This document shows positions 9,093 to 17,911 of a stretch of DNA of 64,000 bases, in pieces. Every line of letters begins with the position of its first letter. The first letter of the stretch is position 1. The notes below the pieces were generated by a model, which saw only the letters and a list, made by a program, of their open reading frames with translations, was not told where the DNA came from and made no database searches. This DNA comes from Candidatus Enterococcus murrayae (lineage in GTDB: Bacteria > Bacillota > Bacilli > Lactobacillales > Enterococcaceae): NCBI RefSeq assembly GCF_017315985.1, contig NZ_JAFLVR010000001.1:124001-188000 (forward strand). The letters are read 5' to 3'. Both the position numbers and the translations under genes were made by a program.

Positions 9093-9204
9093 TCGAATCA
9101 CCCTCTAAAAGCTTTTCTAGTAGCTTCGGCTTTGTGTCAGTAGATTTATACTCAACGCCTTTTATATCTAGTTCATTGCGCATTTCATCGGCTGTCATAG
9201 CCAT
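9082..9204 (-). CDS. Small HeH/LEM-domain protein
   Basis: Forty residues from ATG 9204 (a second ATG lies two codons on), containing a helix-extended-helix pattern: TADEMRNELDIKGVEYKSTD, then KPKLLEKLLEG. HeH/LEM-like domains bind DNA or act as small adaptors and are often found as tiny genes after phage capsid genes. The same frame stays open upstream to 9327 inside the capsid gene, but those codons look like a shadow. No ribosome binding site is evident, and the capsid terminator hairpin overlaps the leader, so translation level is uncertain. Confidence 0.55.
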   Translation of the reverse strand: MAMTADEMRNELDIKGVEYKSTDTKPKLLEKLLEGDSNEA

Positions 9205-9206
9205 AG

Positions 9207-9234
9207 AAAAACCCGCTACTTTTTTAGCGGGTTC
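9207..9234 (-). terminator. Intrinsic terminator directly after capsid gene
   Basis: On the minus strand AACCCGCTA, loop AAAAAG, TAGCGGGTT is followed by a short T run. The stem begins two bases after the capsid stop and ends two bases before the ATG of the HeH gene. Like the hairpin after the tail tube gene, it probably tunes the ratio of major to minor structural proteins. Confidence 0.8.
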
Positions 9235-9235
9235 A

Positions 9236-10378
9236 TTAGGGTGTTGGAGGAGTTTCAGGCTCTTGAGCAGCTCCAAGTTTTGAAATATCCAAGACAATAA
9301 AACTGTCATTTCGTTTTGGCTGACCATTCGCTAATTGCTTGCCCAAATAGATGCGTTCGTCTTCAACAAAATGGTATTCATCAGATTCTTCAATTTTTAG
9401 TGTTGATCCAATACCCATAAAGTAATCGGATGCTAGACCAAAAACAGCTTTACCTTTTGGAACTGCCACTGATTGCATGTCTGATACTGGAACTGGTAAT
9501 ACTTGAACGTATTGACCATTGTCAGCCAACACAGATTTAGCCGGAAATACCTTAGCCCAATAATCAAATGGGTTCACGATCATAAGCACATCGCTTGGGT
9601 TAATAGTCCGATAAATTGGATCAGTCACACCATCAATATTGATTTCAGTTAAGCGAGCCATCAAGCCACCCATAGTAGTAGCATCTAAAGTAGTGATTTC
9701 TTCGGCAGCTTTTTGAGGATGCTCGCCATTTGTTTGAGAAGACATATCACGCATCATCCCAACAGGCATATCTTTACCAGTACCATCAACAATTGCTTGC
9801 TCTAGTCCGATACGTAAAGATTCAACTAAAACCGTACGAATATAGCGGTCTAACCAAATTGGACCAAGTTCCAACATAGCTTTACATACTGGAATGTATG
9901 CTGATAATTTGAACTGCTTCATGTTAATTGTGTCAAAACCATTGTCTAGAACTTTCTTGATTTCTTCACACAACTTACCCCACCAAGCTGGATTGACACC
10001 ACGGCTAATAATCCATTCAGTAACACCAGTGGTATTAACGAAAGTGATTTTTTGCAACAATGGATGACTATTCTCTAAATCTTCAAAGACACGTTCAAAA
10101 ATAGTCGCTGGTACTAATTCTTCCACGCCTGCAAAACCATCATTATTAACTACCTCGTTGTAATACTTAGTTTCTTGGCTGGTTAAGACACGCTGACCAC
10201 GGTTCATTAATACTAATTGATCCTGATTCGTAGTTTGAGCTTCCTTCAAAATACGGTCTTGAATTTCACTAGATAAAGCAACCATTGCTTCACCGAAACT
10301 GTTTTCATCATTATCTTTGAATGCAGTCATTAATTGAGTACTAGCATCCGTTACACCTTTTAAATTTTTTACTGTCAT
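9236..10378 (-). CDS. Major capsid protein, HK97 fold
   Basis: A 380-residue protein with AAGGAG upstream. The N-terminal ~90 residues are polar and helical, shorter than the HK97 delta domain but fitting an internal scaffold segment. The body shows HK97-type patterns: AKPATIFERV-like VPATIFERVFEDLE, then GVNPAWWGKL, then FDTINMKQFKLSAYIPVCKAML, then EQAIVDGTGKDMPVGMM. The order portal, ClpP-type protease, capsid is typical. The protease probably removes the N-terminal segment during maturation. Confidence 0.9.
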   Translation of the reverse strand: MTVKNLKGVTDASTQLMTAFKDNDENSFGEAMVALSSEIQDRILKEAQTTNQDQLVLMNRGQRVLTSQETKYYNEVVNNDGFAGVEELVPATIFERVFEDLENSHPLLQKITFVNTTGVTEWIISRGVNPAWWGKLCEEIKKVLDNGFDTINMKQFKLSAYIPVCKAMLELGPIWLDRYIRTVLVESLRIGLEQAIVDGTGKDMPVGMMRDMSSQTNGEHPQKAAEEITTLDATTMGGLMARLTEINIDGVTDPIYRTINPSDVLMIVNPFDYWAKVFPAKSVLADNGQYVQVLPVPVSDMQSVAVPKGKAVFGLASDYFMGIGSTLKIEESDEYHFVEDERIYLGKQLANGQPKRNDSFIVLDISKLGAAQEPETPPTP

Positions 10379-10390
10379 TATTACATCTCC

Positions 10391-11068
10391 TTATCCAAAT
10401 GCTTTTTCTATTGCTGCTGTAAATGCAGCCATTTTCTTTTCTCGTTCTTCACTCACTTGATTTAATACCGCATCAATATCTTCTTCGTCATCCCCATCTT
10501 CTAATGGATCAACTTGAATCTCGTCAATAATTTCATCAACTAATCCATAGTTAAGGGCTGATTCTGCATCCATAAATTTTTCAGCAATTAGAAGTTCATC
10601 AAGTTCTTCGTCAGAACCATTGAAGCGATTTTTATATGAAGCTTTTACTGATTTATCAATAGATTCTAATTGATCGGCGGTTTGACGAAATACATCAACA
10701 TTTCCTTCTGCCCACGTTGAAGCTCTATGAATCATTAATTGAGCATTTGGAAAAATTTTGATACTATCACCAGCCATAGCAATAATTGAAGCAGCACTTG
10801 CAGCTAAACCGTTGATGATGATATTGATTTTAGCTTTATTTGCTTTTAATAAGTTTCCAATCGCAATACCTTGAAATACATCTCCACCGTTCGAATTGAT
10901 TACAACATCAATTTCTTCTTTATCGCCTAAACTATCTAAAATGTTCTTGATTCCTTTGTCTGTGTTTCCCTCGAAGAACCAGCTTGAACCAATAAAGCCT
11001 TGAATATGAATTGAGGGTTTATCAGTGTTTTCATTTTTTACTGCTAGAATTGTCTTCATCGTTGTCAC
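10391..11068 (-). CDS. Prohead maturation protease, ClpP-like
   Basis: A 225-residue serine peptidase of the ClpP/S14 fold. I choose the GTG at 11068, which lies about eight bases after GGAGG; an ATG is three codons later. Visible motifs are INSNGGDVFQGIAIG for the oxyanion region, GLAASAASIIAMAG with the catalytic Ser, and QLMIHRAS with the catalytic His. Phage ClpP-like proteases cut the scaffold part of the capsid protein. The start overlaps the portal gene by 38 bases, so coupling is likely. A longer in-frame extension to 11236 lies inside the portal gene and has no support. Confidence 0.9.
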   Translation of the reverse strand: MTTMKTILAVKNENTDKPSIHIQGFIGSSWFFEGNTDKGIKNILDSLGDKEEIDVVINSNGGDVFQGIAIGNLLKANKAKINIIINGLAASAASIIAMAGDSIKIFPNAQLMIHRASTWAEGNVDVFRQTADQLESIDKSVKASYKNRFNGSDEELDELLIAEKFMDAESALNYGLVDEIIDEIQVDPLEDGDDEEDIDAVLNQVSEEREKKMAAFTAAIEKAFG

Positions 11069-12209
11069 TAGCGTCACCTCCCTTCGTTGCGTCATCATAG
11101 TTTTTAGTAATATAAATCTTATCTGCTCTCGGATCATCGACACGATCATTCCCATCACGCTCACGCATTTCATTAATCGTGAATTGACCTGAACCGATGG
11201 CTTTATCTCCTGCTTCAACCAGTTCTTTGAACCCAACGACTTTTATCATCGTCGTATCTACTCGCAAATAGTTACCAGCTAGATACTCATCCATTTCATA
11301 AATTGATGCATTAAAAGCATCTTGAATAAGCTCAGCGATAAAATTAATTTCGAACATTAAAAAAGCGTCCACCTGATCCGATAAACCACTTAAGTCACCT
11401 TTAAGTAAGTTCTTAGGAACGTGAAACGCTGAGGATGTCATTTCATAAATGTCATCTATTAGATTTTTTATATCTCTAGAATTTGATTGAGCATTTCCAG
11501 AAATATCTTCGAGTGTATATCCTTCTTGAAGTTGAAATACCGAACCAGCATTATCAGCTTCCATAAAGTCCTTAAACTGAGCTGTCATCATTTCATTTAT
11601 TTCTGCTTGTGCTGTTCCGTCTTGAGGTCTAAATAAATTTCCTTTCATTACCAAACGTTTTGCATTAGAACGTTTATACACATTCATAGCACTTGATATC
11701 AATTTCCCATATGCTGAATAATAAGCATCGACTACTTGACGAATGTGTTCATCCGCATACTCAAAGTAAATAACTTCGCTTTCCTTGAACTCACGATCAA
11801 GAACCACATTGTTAATTTGGACTTGAGAGAAAATATCATCCTTCATACCATATTCTTCAACATTCCAACTATCAGCAATGAAAAGCTCAGATGAAGAATT
11901 TGAAGGAGAAACAATCAAAACTTCGTTATAGTAAATAAGCCTTCGAATCATCTTCTTTCTAAATTCGGTTGCGTTTGTTTTTCCATTCGGTGCAACATTT
12001 AACCGATAGAACATTTCATTTTTGGTGAACTTAGAATTTTCATATGACTTGAATTCTGCCTTACTCATTGCATTAGCTATTAAATCAATACATGTTTCAA
12101 TAGCAAACTTTCGATAAATGTAATCTACTTTTAAAGAATAGAAGTAATCATCCAATGACCGTGTAGAACGTCTTGAAAAAAAGTCAATTGCTCGTTGAAC
12201 TATCCCCAC
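11031..12209 (-). CDS. Portal protein, HK97/SPP1-like family
   Basis: A 392-residue portal subunit, the dodecameric ring through which DNA enters and leaves the capsid. Patterns such as KFAIETCIDLIANAMSKAEF near residue 35, the RLNVAPNGKTNATEFRKKMIRRLIYYNEVLIV stretch (about 70-105) and SAFHVPKNLLKG near 260 are characteristic of the HK97-type portal family. The C-terminus is Asp/Asn/Ser rich. It sits directly after terL with only 15 bases between them. Confidence 0.9.
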   Translation of the reverse strand: MGIVQRAIDFFSRRSTRSLDDYFYSLKVDYIYRKFAIETCIDLIANAMSKAEFKSYENSKFTKNEMFYRLNVAPNGKTNATEFRKKMIRRLIYYNEVLIVSPSNSSSELFIADSWNVEEYGMKDDIFSQVQINNVVLDREFKESEVIYFEYADEHIRQVVDAYYSAYGKLISSAMNVYKRSNAKRLVMKGNLFRPQDGTAQAEINEMMTAQFKDFMEADNAGSVFQLQEGYTLEDISGNAQSNSRDIKNLIDDIYEMTSSAFHVPKNLLKGDLSGLSDQVDAFLMFEINFIAELIQDAFNASIYEMDEYLAGNYLRVDTTMIKVVGFKELVEAGDKAIGSGQFTINEMRERDGNDRVDDPRADKIYITKNYDDATKGGDASDNDEDNSSSKK

Positions 12210-12224
12210 TCTTCCACCCCCCTT

Positions 12225-13919
12225 CTAGAAAACAAGAGTATTAAAACTCTTTTTCTTGGATTCTTTTTGATCAGTATTTTTTTTGGTGATTGGTCCAGAA
12301 TCATAAATATCATCCAAACAATTAAGCCCATGTAAAAAAGAAAAGAATCCATCCGTTTTTCTAGTTTCCGCATCAATCTTTTCATAGCGAATATTTCCGT
12401 TGGCAATATGTTCTTCATAAACGTTCATGCAATACCATCTCATAATTGCATCATCTCCAAAGTAAACACGTTGATTGATAAATAAATCATCGACCAAATC
12501 TTTCAACTTCCCATGTGTGATTGATCCGCTCCGCACGATTTCAACAATAAAACCAGCTTCTTCTAAAGCAGGCTTTAGTATTTTAGCTCTAAACATATCC
12601 ATTACAATTTTTTTAATGTAGTATTTTTTACTCATTTCAAGAAACCAATTGACAATATACTCTGCTTCAATATTCTTTCCATGTACAATTTGAGCTTTTC
12701 CTTGCTCTAAAGCAATATCAATAATTTCTCTTTTGATGTTTTGTAGCTTTAAAGCAGACTCATGAATAAAAGTATGCTGCTCAAAATGAACGTCATTTAC
12801 ATATTTCCCTAGTAAACCAACCGAAGCAAAGTCACGACGATCAGCAAAATCAAGAGTTCCAATGACTTCTTCTAACTGTTCTGGAAATTCTTTTTCTTTT
12901 GTATGCAAAACATCCTCATAACTTGCTACTGCAAAACGACTATCTTCCATCGGGCAATTCATACGCTTGGTCATGAAAGTAAGTCGTAATGATGGGCGGC
13001 GCTGCATCTTTGCATACTCAGTATTCATTTTTTTATGCAGTGACGGATTCAAATTATACGAAGGACTAGCCTTTTCCCAATTTGATGGATCATCAACTTC
13101 ACTAGGATCATCAAGCCTAAAAATAAAAGGGAACATGCTTGAAAAAGCAGCCCCTTCTTTGTCAATTCCTAATTCACCATGTAGTATTGCTCTTGCTTCT
13201 TCTTTCATATCATCCAATGGACCGCCACGAACATTTCCATCTGTTGTGATATGAAACTCTCGATAATCTTTCACTTTACCACCACCTGAACTAGCTACTT
13301 CAATAACGTTGTAATCGTTGTACTCATGCTCTTCATCAAAAACATTCATACCTGGTCGCTTACTATCTTTCGTTCGAGCGTTTGAAGTATTGTAATGTAG
13401 CTTACTATTAGTAGTCTTATTTCTTATTTCTGTTTTGTTGTAAGCATAAGCACTTGTAAGTTTTGGATTATCCTTCAAAACATTGTAGACGTCGTTGAAT
13501 GATGTCATAGCTTGTTCTTCACTGGTAGCATATATATCTATATCGTAGTTAGGAATACCATGTTTTTTTGACATCATGAAAAATCCATTCCAAGAAACCC
13601 ATCCATTTTTACCAGAACCACGACCGACATAAACAAAGTAGGTATCAAAAACTAGCGAGTCATCTTTCTTCCATCTCAAACCATAGATGAATACTTGTGC
13701 AAATTTTTGCCAAAGAAATAAATCGAAAGGAAAGTATTCGCTTGGTACTTCAATAGAATCCTCAATCATTTTTTCATTAATATAAACATCATCACGGTTC
13801 AAAACACGAGTGAGCAAATACTCTTTTAAAAGTAATTGATCTTTACATACTTTTATCTGTCCTGAATCAATGGCATCAAAATAATTTTTGATATGTTTAT
13901 AATCCGATATCTTCGTCAT
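12225..13919 (-). CDS. Terminase large subunit
   Basis: A 564-residue packaging motor. The ATG at 13919 has AAGGAG nine bases upstream; the earlier ATG at 13928 abuts that same site and is unlikely. Walker A is YVGRGSGKNGW near residue 95 and Walker B is NVFDEEHEYND near 195. The C-terminal RNase H-like nuclease shows GTLDFADRRDFASVG near 345 and IVMDMFRAKILKPALEEAGF near 435. The gene overlaps terS by 23 bases. It couples ATP hydrolysis to DNA translocation and cuts the concatemer. Confidence 0.95.
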   Translation of the reverse strand: MTKISDYKHIKNYFDAIDSGQIKVCKDQLLLKEYLLTRVLNRDDVYINEKMIEDSIEVPSEYFPFDLFLWQKFAQVFIYGLRWKKDDSLVFDTYFVYVGRGSGKNGWVSWNGFFMMSKKHGIPNYDIDIYATSEEQAMTSFNDVYNVLKDNPKLTSAYAYNKTEIRNKTTNSKLHYNTSNARTKDSKRPGMNVFDEEHEYNDYNVIEVASSGGGKVKDYREFHITTDGNVRGGPLDDMKEEARAILHGELGIDKEGAAFSSMFPFIFRLDDPSEVDDPSNWEKASPSYNLNPSLHKKMNTEYAKMQRRPSLRLTFMTKRMNCPMEDSRFAVASYEDVLHTKEKEFPEQLEEVIGTLDFADRRDFASVGLLGKYVNDVHFEQHTFIHESALKLQNIKREIIDIALEQGKAQIVHGKNIEAEYIVNWFLEMSKKYYIKKIVMDMFRAKILKPALEEAGFIVEIVRSGSITHGKLKDLVDDLFINQRVYFGDDAIMRWYCMNVYEEHIANGNIRYEKIDAETRKTDGFFSFLHGLNCLDDIYDSGPITKKNTDQKESKKKSFNTLVF

Positions 13920-14244
13920 CGCCGTCATCTCCTTCTAGAGGATTGACTTCGATAAAACAATCGACTTCTAATTGTCTCAAAATATCAGTCATTCGTTTTG
14001 AAATTTTGGGTAATTCCACTATAGAATCGTTCTTTCTGAGTCCTTTTTGATTGGCTCCATTTTGCCATTCGACTACTGGACCTCTCTTTTTAATATCGGT
14101 TGTTAACTTTCTTTGAACATCCCAAAGAACCATGTATTGGTCCAGTAAATCAAGGAAATATGCAGCGGTTAAGCCTTTAGCATCCAATGCAGAATAAAGT
14201 GAATTGTATACATCTTTTCTTTTTTGGCGAGCCAACCTCATCAC
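13897..14244 (-). CDS. Terminase small subunit, P27-like
   Basis: A 115-residue protein directly before terL. The basic N-terminus (RQKRKDVYNSLYSALDAKGL) and central helices (YFLDLLDQYMVLWDVQRKLTTDI) fit the P27-type small terminase that recognises the packaging site. The C-terminus is very acidic (EGDDGDDEDIGL). Start is uncertain: GTG 14244 and ATG 14241 sit very close to AGAGG, and a TTG at 14235 would have better spacing. Confidence 0.8.
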   Translation of the reverse strand: MMRLARQKRKDVYNSLYSALDAKGLTAAYFLDLLDQYMVLWDVQRKLTTDIKKRGPVVEWQNGANQKGLRKNDSIVELPKISKRMTDILRQLEVDCFIEVNPLEGDDGDDEDIGL

Positions 14245-14367
14245 CTCTTTTCATTTAATCCACCCACCCCCACGGTTATACGTGAGAAATCAAAAAAATA
14301 TTTTTTCCTGTCAGTCCTCCCCGTTCGTTGGTTCCCTTAAAATTTCAAAAATTTTTTGATGGGGGGA
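14245..14367. other. Gap before terS; candidate cos region
   Basis: Sequence before terS includes a C-rich tract near 14262-14273, a six-G tract near 14362-14367 and several A/T runs. No gene is seen. In HK97-like phages with an HNH gene beside terS, cos lies in this place. Nothing in the sequence alone proves a cohesive end here. Confidence 0.25.
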
Positions 14368-14649
14368 TTATTTTACGAACGGAAAATTTTTTATTGAGTA
14401 GTCAACGTAAAAAATAATTTCTTCTGTCGAGTAATCAAAAACTTTTTTTATTCTTTCCAAATCATTTTCGTTTTGAATCATTTCTTTAAGTGTTGAAGCT
14501 CTTAACTTATTACATCTATTGTTTGCCAACAGACTTCTTATTGAATCAAACCTTGAATAGATTAATCTGTTAATGATTCCCTGAGTCATTGATGAATACT
14601 CATCGAACTTCTTCATGTCATACTCTCTTGCGTTATCTTTAATGATCAT
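14368..14649 (-). CDS. Hypothetical phage protein, 93 aa
   Basis: A helix-rich protein (DNAREYDMKKFDEYSSM, then INRLIYSRFDSIRSLLANNR) that I do not recognise. It lies between the HNH nuclease gene and terS, 118 bases upstream of terS across a base-skewed gap. Several small phage proteins of unknown role occupy this slot in related genomes. Codon use and AT content resemble its neighbours. A packaging or DNA-binding role is possible by position only. Confidence 0.6.
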   Translation of the reverse strand: MIIKDNAREYDMKKFDEYSSMTQGIINRLIYSRFDSIRSLLANNRCNKLRASTLKEMIQNENDLERIKKVFDYSTEEIIFYVDYSIKNFPFVK

Positions 14650-14674
14650 GTGTTACCACATCCGTTCACTATCA

Positions 14675-15010
14675 TTACCACCTCTCACTTGAATCAAAGT
14701 TCTTAAAGGCTTTTACCTTTTTGTTCTGACCATCAACATATCTCTCATGTGCTTCGTTATGATGATCAATGCATAAGCAGATTAGATTATTAATATCCAA
14801 TGCTAATGCTGGACTATCTTTCACTTCTTTGATGTGATGAACATTGTTCACCTTGTGATACTTGCCTTGCTGCTTACACATCTGACATTCATAGTTATCT
14901 CGCTTCATTGCGGACTGTCTTAACTTTCTCCATTTGGCACAGTCATAAAACTTCTTTAGGTTATTATCACGAATTAGATTTACTAACCAACGATAAAACT
15001 CTTCTGTCAC
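14675..15010 (-). CDS. HNH endonuclease
   Basis: A 111-residue HNH nuclease. The motif reads CQMCKQQGKYHKVNNVHHIK with the two Cys of a zinc site and the HH pair, then INNLICLCIDHHNEAHERY with the Asn, two more Cys/His ligands and final His. Phage HNH proteins encoded beside terminase genes are needed for specific cutting at cos in several systems (HK97, phi-SLT type). The location just upstream of terS supports such a packaging role rather than a homing nuclease. Confidence 0.9.
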   Translation of the reverse strand: MTEEFYRWLVNLIRDNNLKKFYDCAKWRKLRQSAMKRDNYECQMCKQQGKYHKVNNVHHIKEVKDSPALALDINNLICLCIDHHNEAHERYVDGQNKKVKAFKNFDSSERW

Positions 15011-15036
15011 TTGATCACCTACTTATGAATAAAACA

Positions 15037-15067
15037 CAAAAAAGACACCTGTCGATGACAGATGCCT
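15037..15067 (-). terminator. Intrinsic terminator before late operon
   Basis: On the minus strand a stem of about ten pairs (GGCATCTGTC with GACAGGTGTC, one or two wobble pairs) is followed by six T residues. It separates the ArpU-like regulator from HNH/terS and may be the site where late-gene activation overcomes termination. Confidence 0.75.
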
Positions 15068-15161
15068 TTCATATATTTCTCGATACTACAATATTACAAC
15101 AGAAACTCAGAAATGGTAATGAGATAAAAATGAAGTGAAAAGGAACTAAAAATGAAGTGAA

Positions 15162-15593
15162 TTACTCATTGATTTGAATCATTTCAATTCCTTTACCATA
15201 CAGAAAACCAACGTGACGAATGGAATAATGCTTTTCGTCAGCAATACATTCTAATGTTTTACATTCAATGAAGTATGCTTCTAATACTTCTGCAAAGCGA
15301 TAATCATCTATGTGGTCGATCACTTCATAGATTTCAGACTTAACACATACTGAATTATCAATCAGTCTTTGAATTCGTTTCTTTGTTTCATCTTTCCTAT
15401 TTAAGATATCTTCAACCGTGACTGGTAAACCACCTGTTGGCATATCACTTATACGTTTGCTACTCATTCCTTCTAACTGATTATCAATACTTAAAAGCTT
15501 TTCTTCTAATCGTTCGATTCGGATTAAATAGTTTCGATATCGTTTTAAAAAAGATTTTTTCTTTTTGATTTCATCTTTCAATGAAGGAATCAC
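15162..15593 (-). CDS. ArpU/RinA-like late transcription regulator
   Basis: A 143-residue protein with a charged coiled-coil first half (KDEIKKKKSFLKRYRNYLIRI and on) and a C-terminal sigma-region-4-like helix-turn-helix: YFIECKTLECIADEKHYSIRHVGFLYGKGIEMI. This layout is that of DUF1492/ArpU/RinA-type phage regulators, which switch on late genes. Its place, last gene before the packaging block and just upstream of a terminator, is the usual one. The specific family name is by resemblance. Confidence 0.75.
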   Translation of the reverse strand: MIPSLKDEIKKKKSFLKRYRNYLIRIERLEEKLLSIDNQLEGMSSKRISDMPTGGLPVTVEDILNRKDETKKRIQRLIDNSVCVKSEIYEVIDHIDDYRFAEVLEAYFIECKTLECIADEKHYSIRHVGFLYGKGIEMIQINE

Positions 15594-15967
15594 CTACTTT
15601 ACTTAATTTACCGTTACCTATCGTTACTAACCGTTACCGCTTGTATCCCTTGTGGCACAATGGATACAGAACGTTTACATATGTAATAGTAGCGATATAT
15701 TATATATATTTTCTTTTATATATTAACTATTAATTTTTCTATCTACTATTATATAAAAGAAGTTGAAGCATACCGTTACACCGCTACCAACTGCTCACAA
15801 ACATTGATATGATAATGATAAATCGGTAACGGTCTTATCGTTACCAGTAGCGGTATTAATCGTTACTTAGCTAATTTTAGAGTAAATAGTCAAATATGAA
15901 CTATGATATTTGTATCAAATTTGATCAATAGACCCTTGTTTTGATCAAAAAACGATCACATAGGTTT
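15594..15967. repeat. Iteron-like GTTAC repeats, candidate replication origin
   Basis: A gene-free 374 bases next to the primase-helicase gene. The motif CCGTTAC or close variants occurs near 15611, 15622, 15631, 15772, 15781 (CCGCTAC), 15837 and 15859, and inverted (GTAACGG, GTAGCGG) near 15826 and 15848. Between the two clusters, 15690-15770 is nearly pure A/T. Iterons flanking an AT-rich stretch beside the initiator/helicase gene is a common phage origin design. Two TTGATCA-type half palindromes lie at 15920-15955. Origin function is inference. Confidence 0.6.
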
Positions 15968-17821
15968 TTACTTTTCCTTTTTTATATAGATACGCTTATT
16001 TTTTCCATCAATCTTTTGTTGCTTCGTTTCCATTCCTAATACCTTATTTACTTCACGACTGAAAGTATTAGCTGCTACTGACTGATAACCATTATCTACA
16101 CACCAAACTTGATAGATGCGATAAACATCTCCAACTACTTCATTCTCAATCTTTGTATCTGATTCCTTGATAAATCCAAGAATCGGATTATTTTGTATTT
16201 CATATTGAGAGGTTTCTTTTTCAATTGTTTTGGAAGGCGAGAATTTTTTATTTTTCAATAGTCGTTTCAAACCTTCAATTGCTAGATTCAAAACATATTC
16301 CATTGATTCGTCAGACAATAATTTGTCTTGAATGAATGGATCATAGTCTTTATCATTCGCACTGAACTTCGCATTGAAAGGAATCATCATCAAACGCCGC
16401 ATTAATCCAGATGATGTATCGTTGATTCGTGGCATCCTATTTGCTGAGAAAATCAATTTAGAATAGTTGGAAAAGTCGAATGGGTCTCGCCCCTTTCGTT
16501 CAACGTTCAATGGTTCACCAGTAACTAATTTCTTAAACTCTGAATTGTCTTTGATATATTCTCCACTGATATCATCACCGATGTTCGCTAACTTACCAAA
16601 TAGTTCAGCAGTCTTAAAACGTTGATTCAATTCTTTCAAGTCCAATGATGAAGTGTTATCTGATCCTGCTAAGCGTCGAACTATTTTTAAATAAGATGAT
16701 TTCCCGTTTGATCCAGCTCCAGTTAAAATAAAAGCTTTACCCATTTCATTACGTCTTAGAAGGATATAACCAAATATTTCTTCTAAGACTTTACGTAATG
16801 ATTTATCATGACAGGCAATCTTATTCAATGTTTTATCAGTTGTTTCATAATATGCCCCTTTGTTATATGTCACAGGAATCTTATTCTTAATAACTATTTC
16901 AGGAGTAGCAGCAAGTAATTCCCAAGTATTTAAATCTAGGATTCCATTCTTTACCGCTACATAATTCGTTGGTGCAAGTTGACGTTCCTTTGCTTCTAAC
17001 TGGATGTAGCTCAAAACTTCTAAACGTTTTGCCTTCGTAAGTCCGGGCAAATGTTTTATCATTGCCTTTTCAATATCGTTTTGATGATCCGAATAAATTC
17101 CATCCACGTAAATATGAAGAACATCTTGGATCAATACTATATTGTGTTCACTAATCAAAAACTGAGCAAATTTATCATGAAGAAAAACATTTCCTTTATA
17201 GAAGGATTCTTTCATAAATGCTTCGTCTCTTAGAATCACATTTATTTCATCATCCGAAAGTGATTTAGATAGAATGAATTTGTTAATGATTCGAATCGTT
17301 TCACGTATTTCACGTTTATTCATTCCGACTGATTGGAGTTTCAAGATGTAATTGAATAACTCTTGGTTTCGATTGCCCTCATCAATATCCGTAATGTGAT
17401 TTTTCTTTTTGTCCATTGGATAAATCCACCGAGGAAGAGGATCATAATTATCCGTTTTTCTGATCCAACGTCTACTTTTTCCATTTATTCGTAAAGGATC
17501 AGCAGTATTTTTACTTCCAAGCTTAGTAGTTACCTTTACACCAATTGCCGAATACCATTCGATATTATTCTTCCGTAATTCGTAACCCTTGAAATAGATG
17601 TGAATTCCTTTGTTGGTTTTTAGAACAGCACAACCAAGAGAGAGAGAATCAATGATCTTTAATAAAAGTTTGGCTTCTGCAGGTGTATCAATATCAACCA
17701 TTACAAAGTCGTCTTCCAATATTCCTACAAAAGAATCGAACTTTCTCACAGTGTTATAGGAAAGTAATTTTTCTTCTTTATTCTTAAAAGATTCTGCAGC
17801 ATGTTTTTCAGAACCCTTCAA
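15968..17821 (-). CDS. Primase-polymerase / SF3 helicase (D5-like)
   Basis: About 617 residues. The N-terminal part looks like a Prim-Pol domain: VMVDIDTPAEA with the acidic pair near residue 40 and NKGIHIYFKG with the His near 70. The C-terminal half is an SF3/D5 helicase: Walker A GAGSNGKSSYLK near 370, Walker B LANIGDDISG near 415 and sensor KLIFSANRMPR near 460. Such fusions prime and unwind DNA at the phage origin, which fits the iteron region next to it. The start is unclear: TTG 17821 follows AAAGGA, while an ATT or ATA a few codons upstream would fit AGGTGA better. Confidence 0.9.
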   Translation of the reverse strand: MKGSEKHAAESFKNKEEKLLSYNTVRKFDSFVGILEDDFVMVDIDTPAEAKLLLKIIDSLSLGCAVLKTNKGIHIYFKGYELRKNNIEWYSAIGVKVTTKLGSKNTADPLRINGKSRRWIRKTDNYDPLPRWIYPMDKKKNHITDIDEGNRNQELFNYILKLQSVGMNKREIRETIRIINKFILSKSLSDDEINVILRDEAFMKESFYKGNVFLHDKFAQFLISEHNIVLIQDVLHIYVDGIYSDHQNDIEKAMIKHLPGLTKAKRLEVLSYIQLEAKERQLAPTNYVAVKNGILDLNTWELLAATPEIVIKNKIPVTYNKGAYYETTDKTLNKIACHDKSLRKVLEEIFGYILLRRNEMGKAFILTGAGSNGKSSYLKIVRRLAGSDNTSSLDLKELNQRFKTAELFGKLANIGDDISGEYIKDNSEFKKLVTGEPLNVERKGRDPFDFSNYSKLIFSANRMPRINDTSSGLMRRLMMIPFNAKFSANDKDYDPFIQDKLLSDESMEYVLNLAIEGLKRLLKNKKFSPSKTIEKETSQYEIQNNPILGFIKESDTKIENEVVGDVYRIYQVWCVDNGYQSVAANTFSREVNKVLGMETKQQKIDGKNKRIYIKKEK

Positions 17822-17911
17822 ATATCCTTTATAAATTTTTATTCACCTGCCTTTCAATGAATGGTAGTATTAAGTAAAATAAATGAAAAATAATTTAGGA
17901 GGAAATACGTA

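Noticed and set aside
9205-9327. Long N-terminal extension of the HeH gene into the capsid gene, or a capsid-HeH frameshift fusion
   Set aside because: The frame offset would need a +1 shift, no slippery site is visible and the extra residues look like a shadow of capsid codons.
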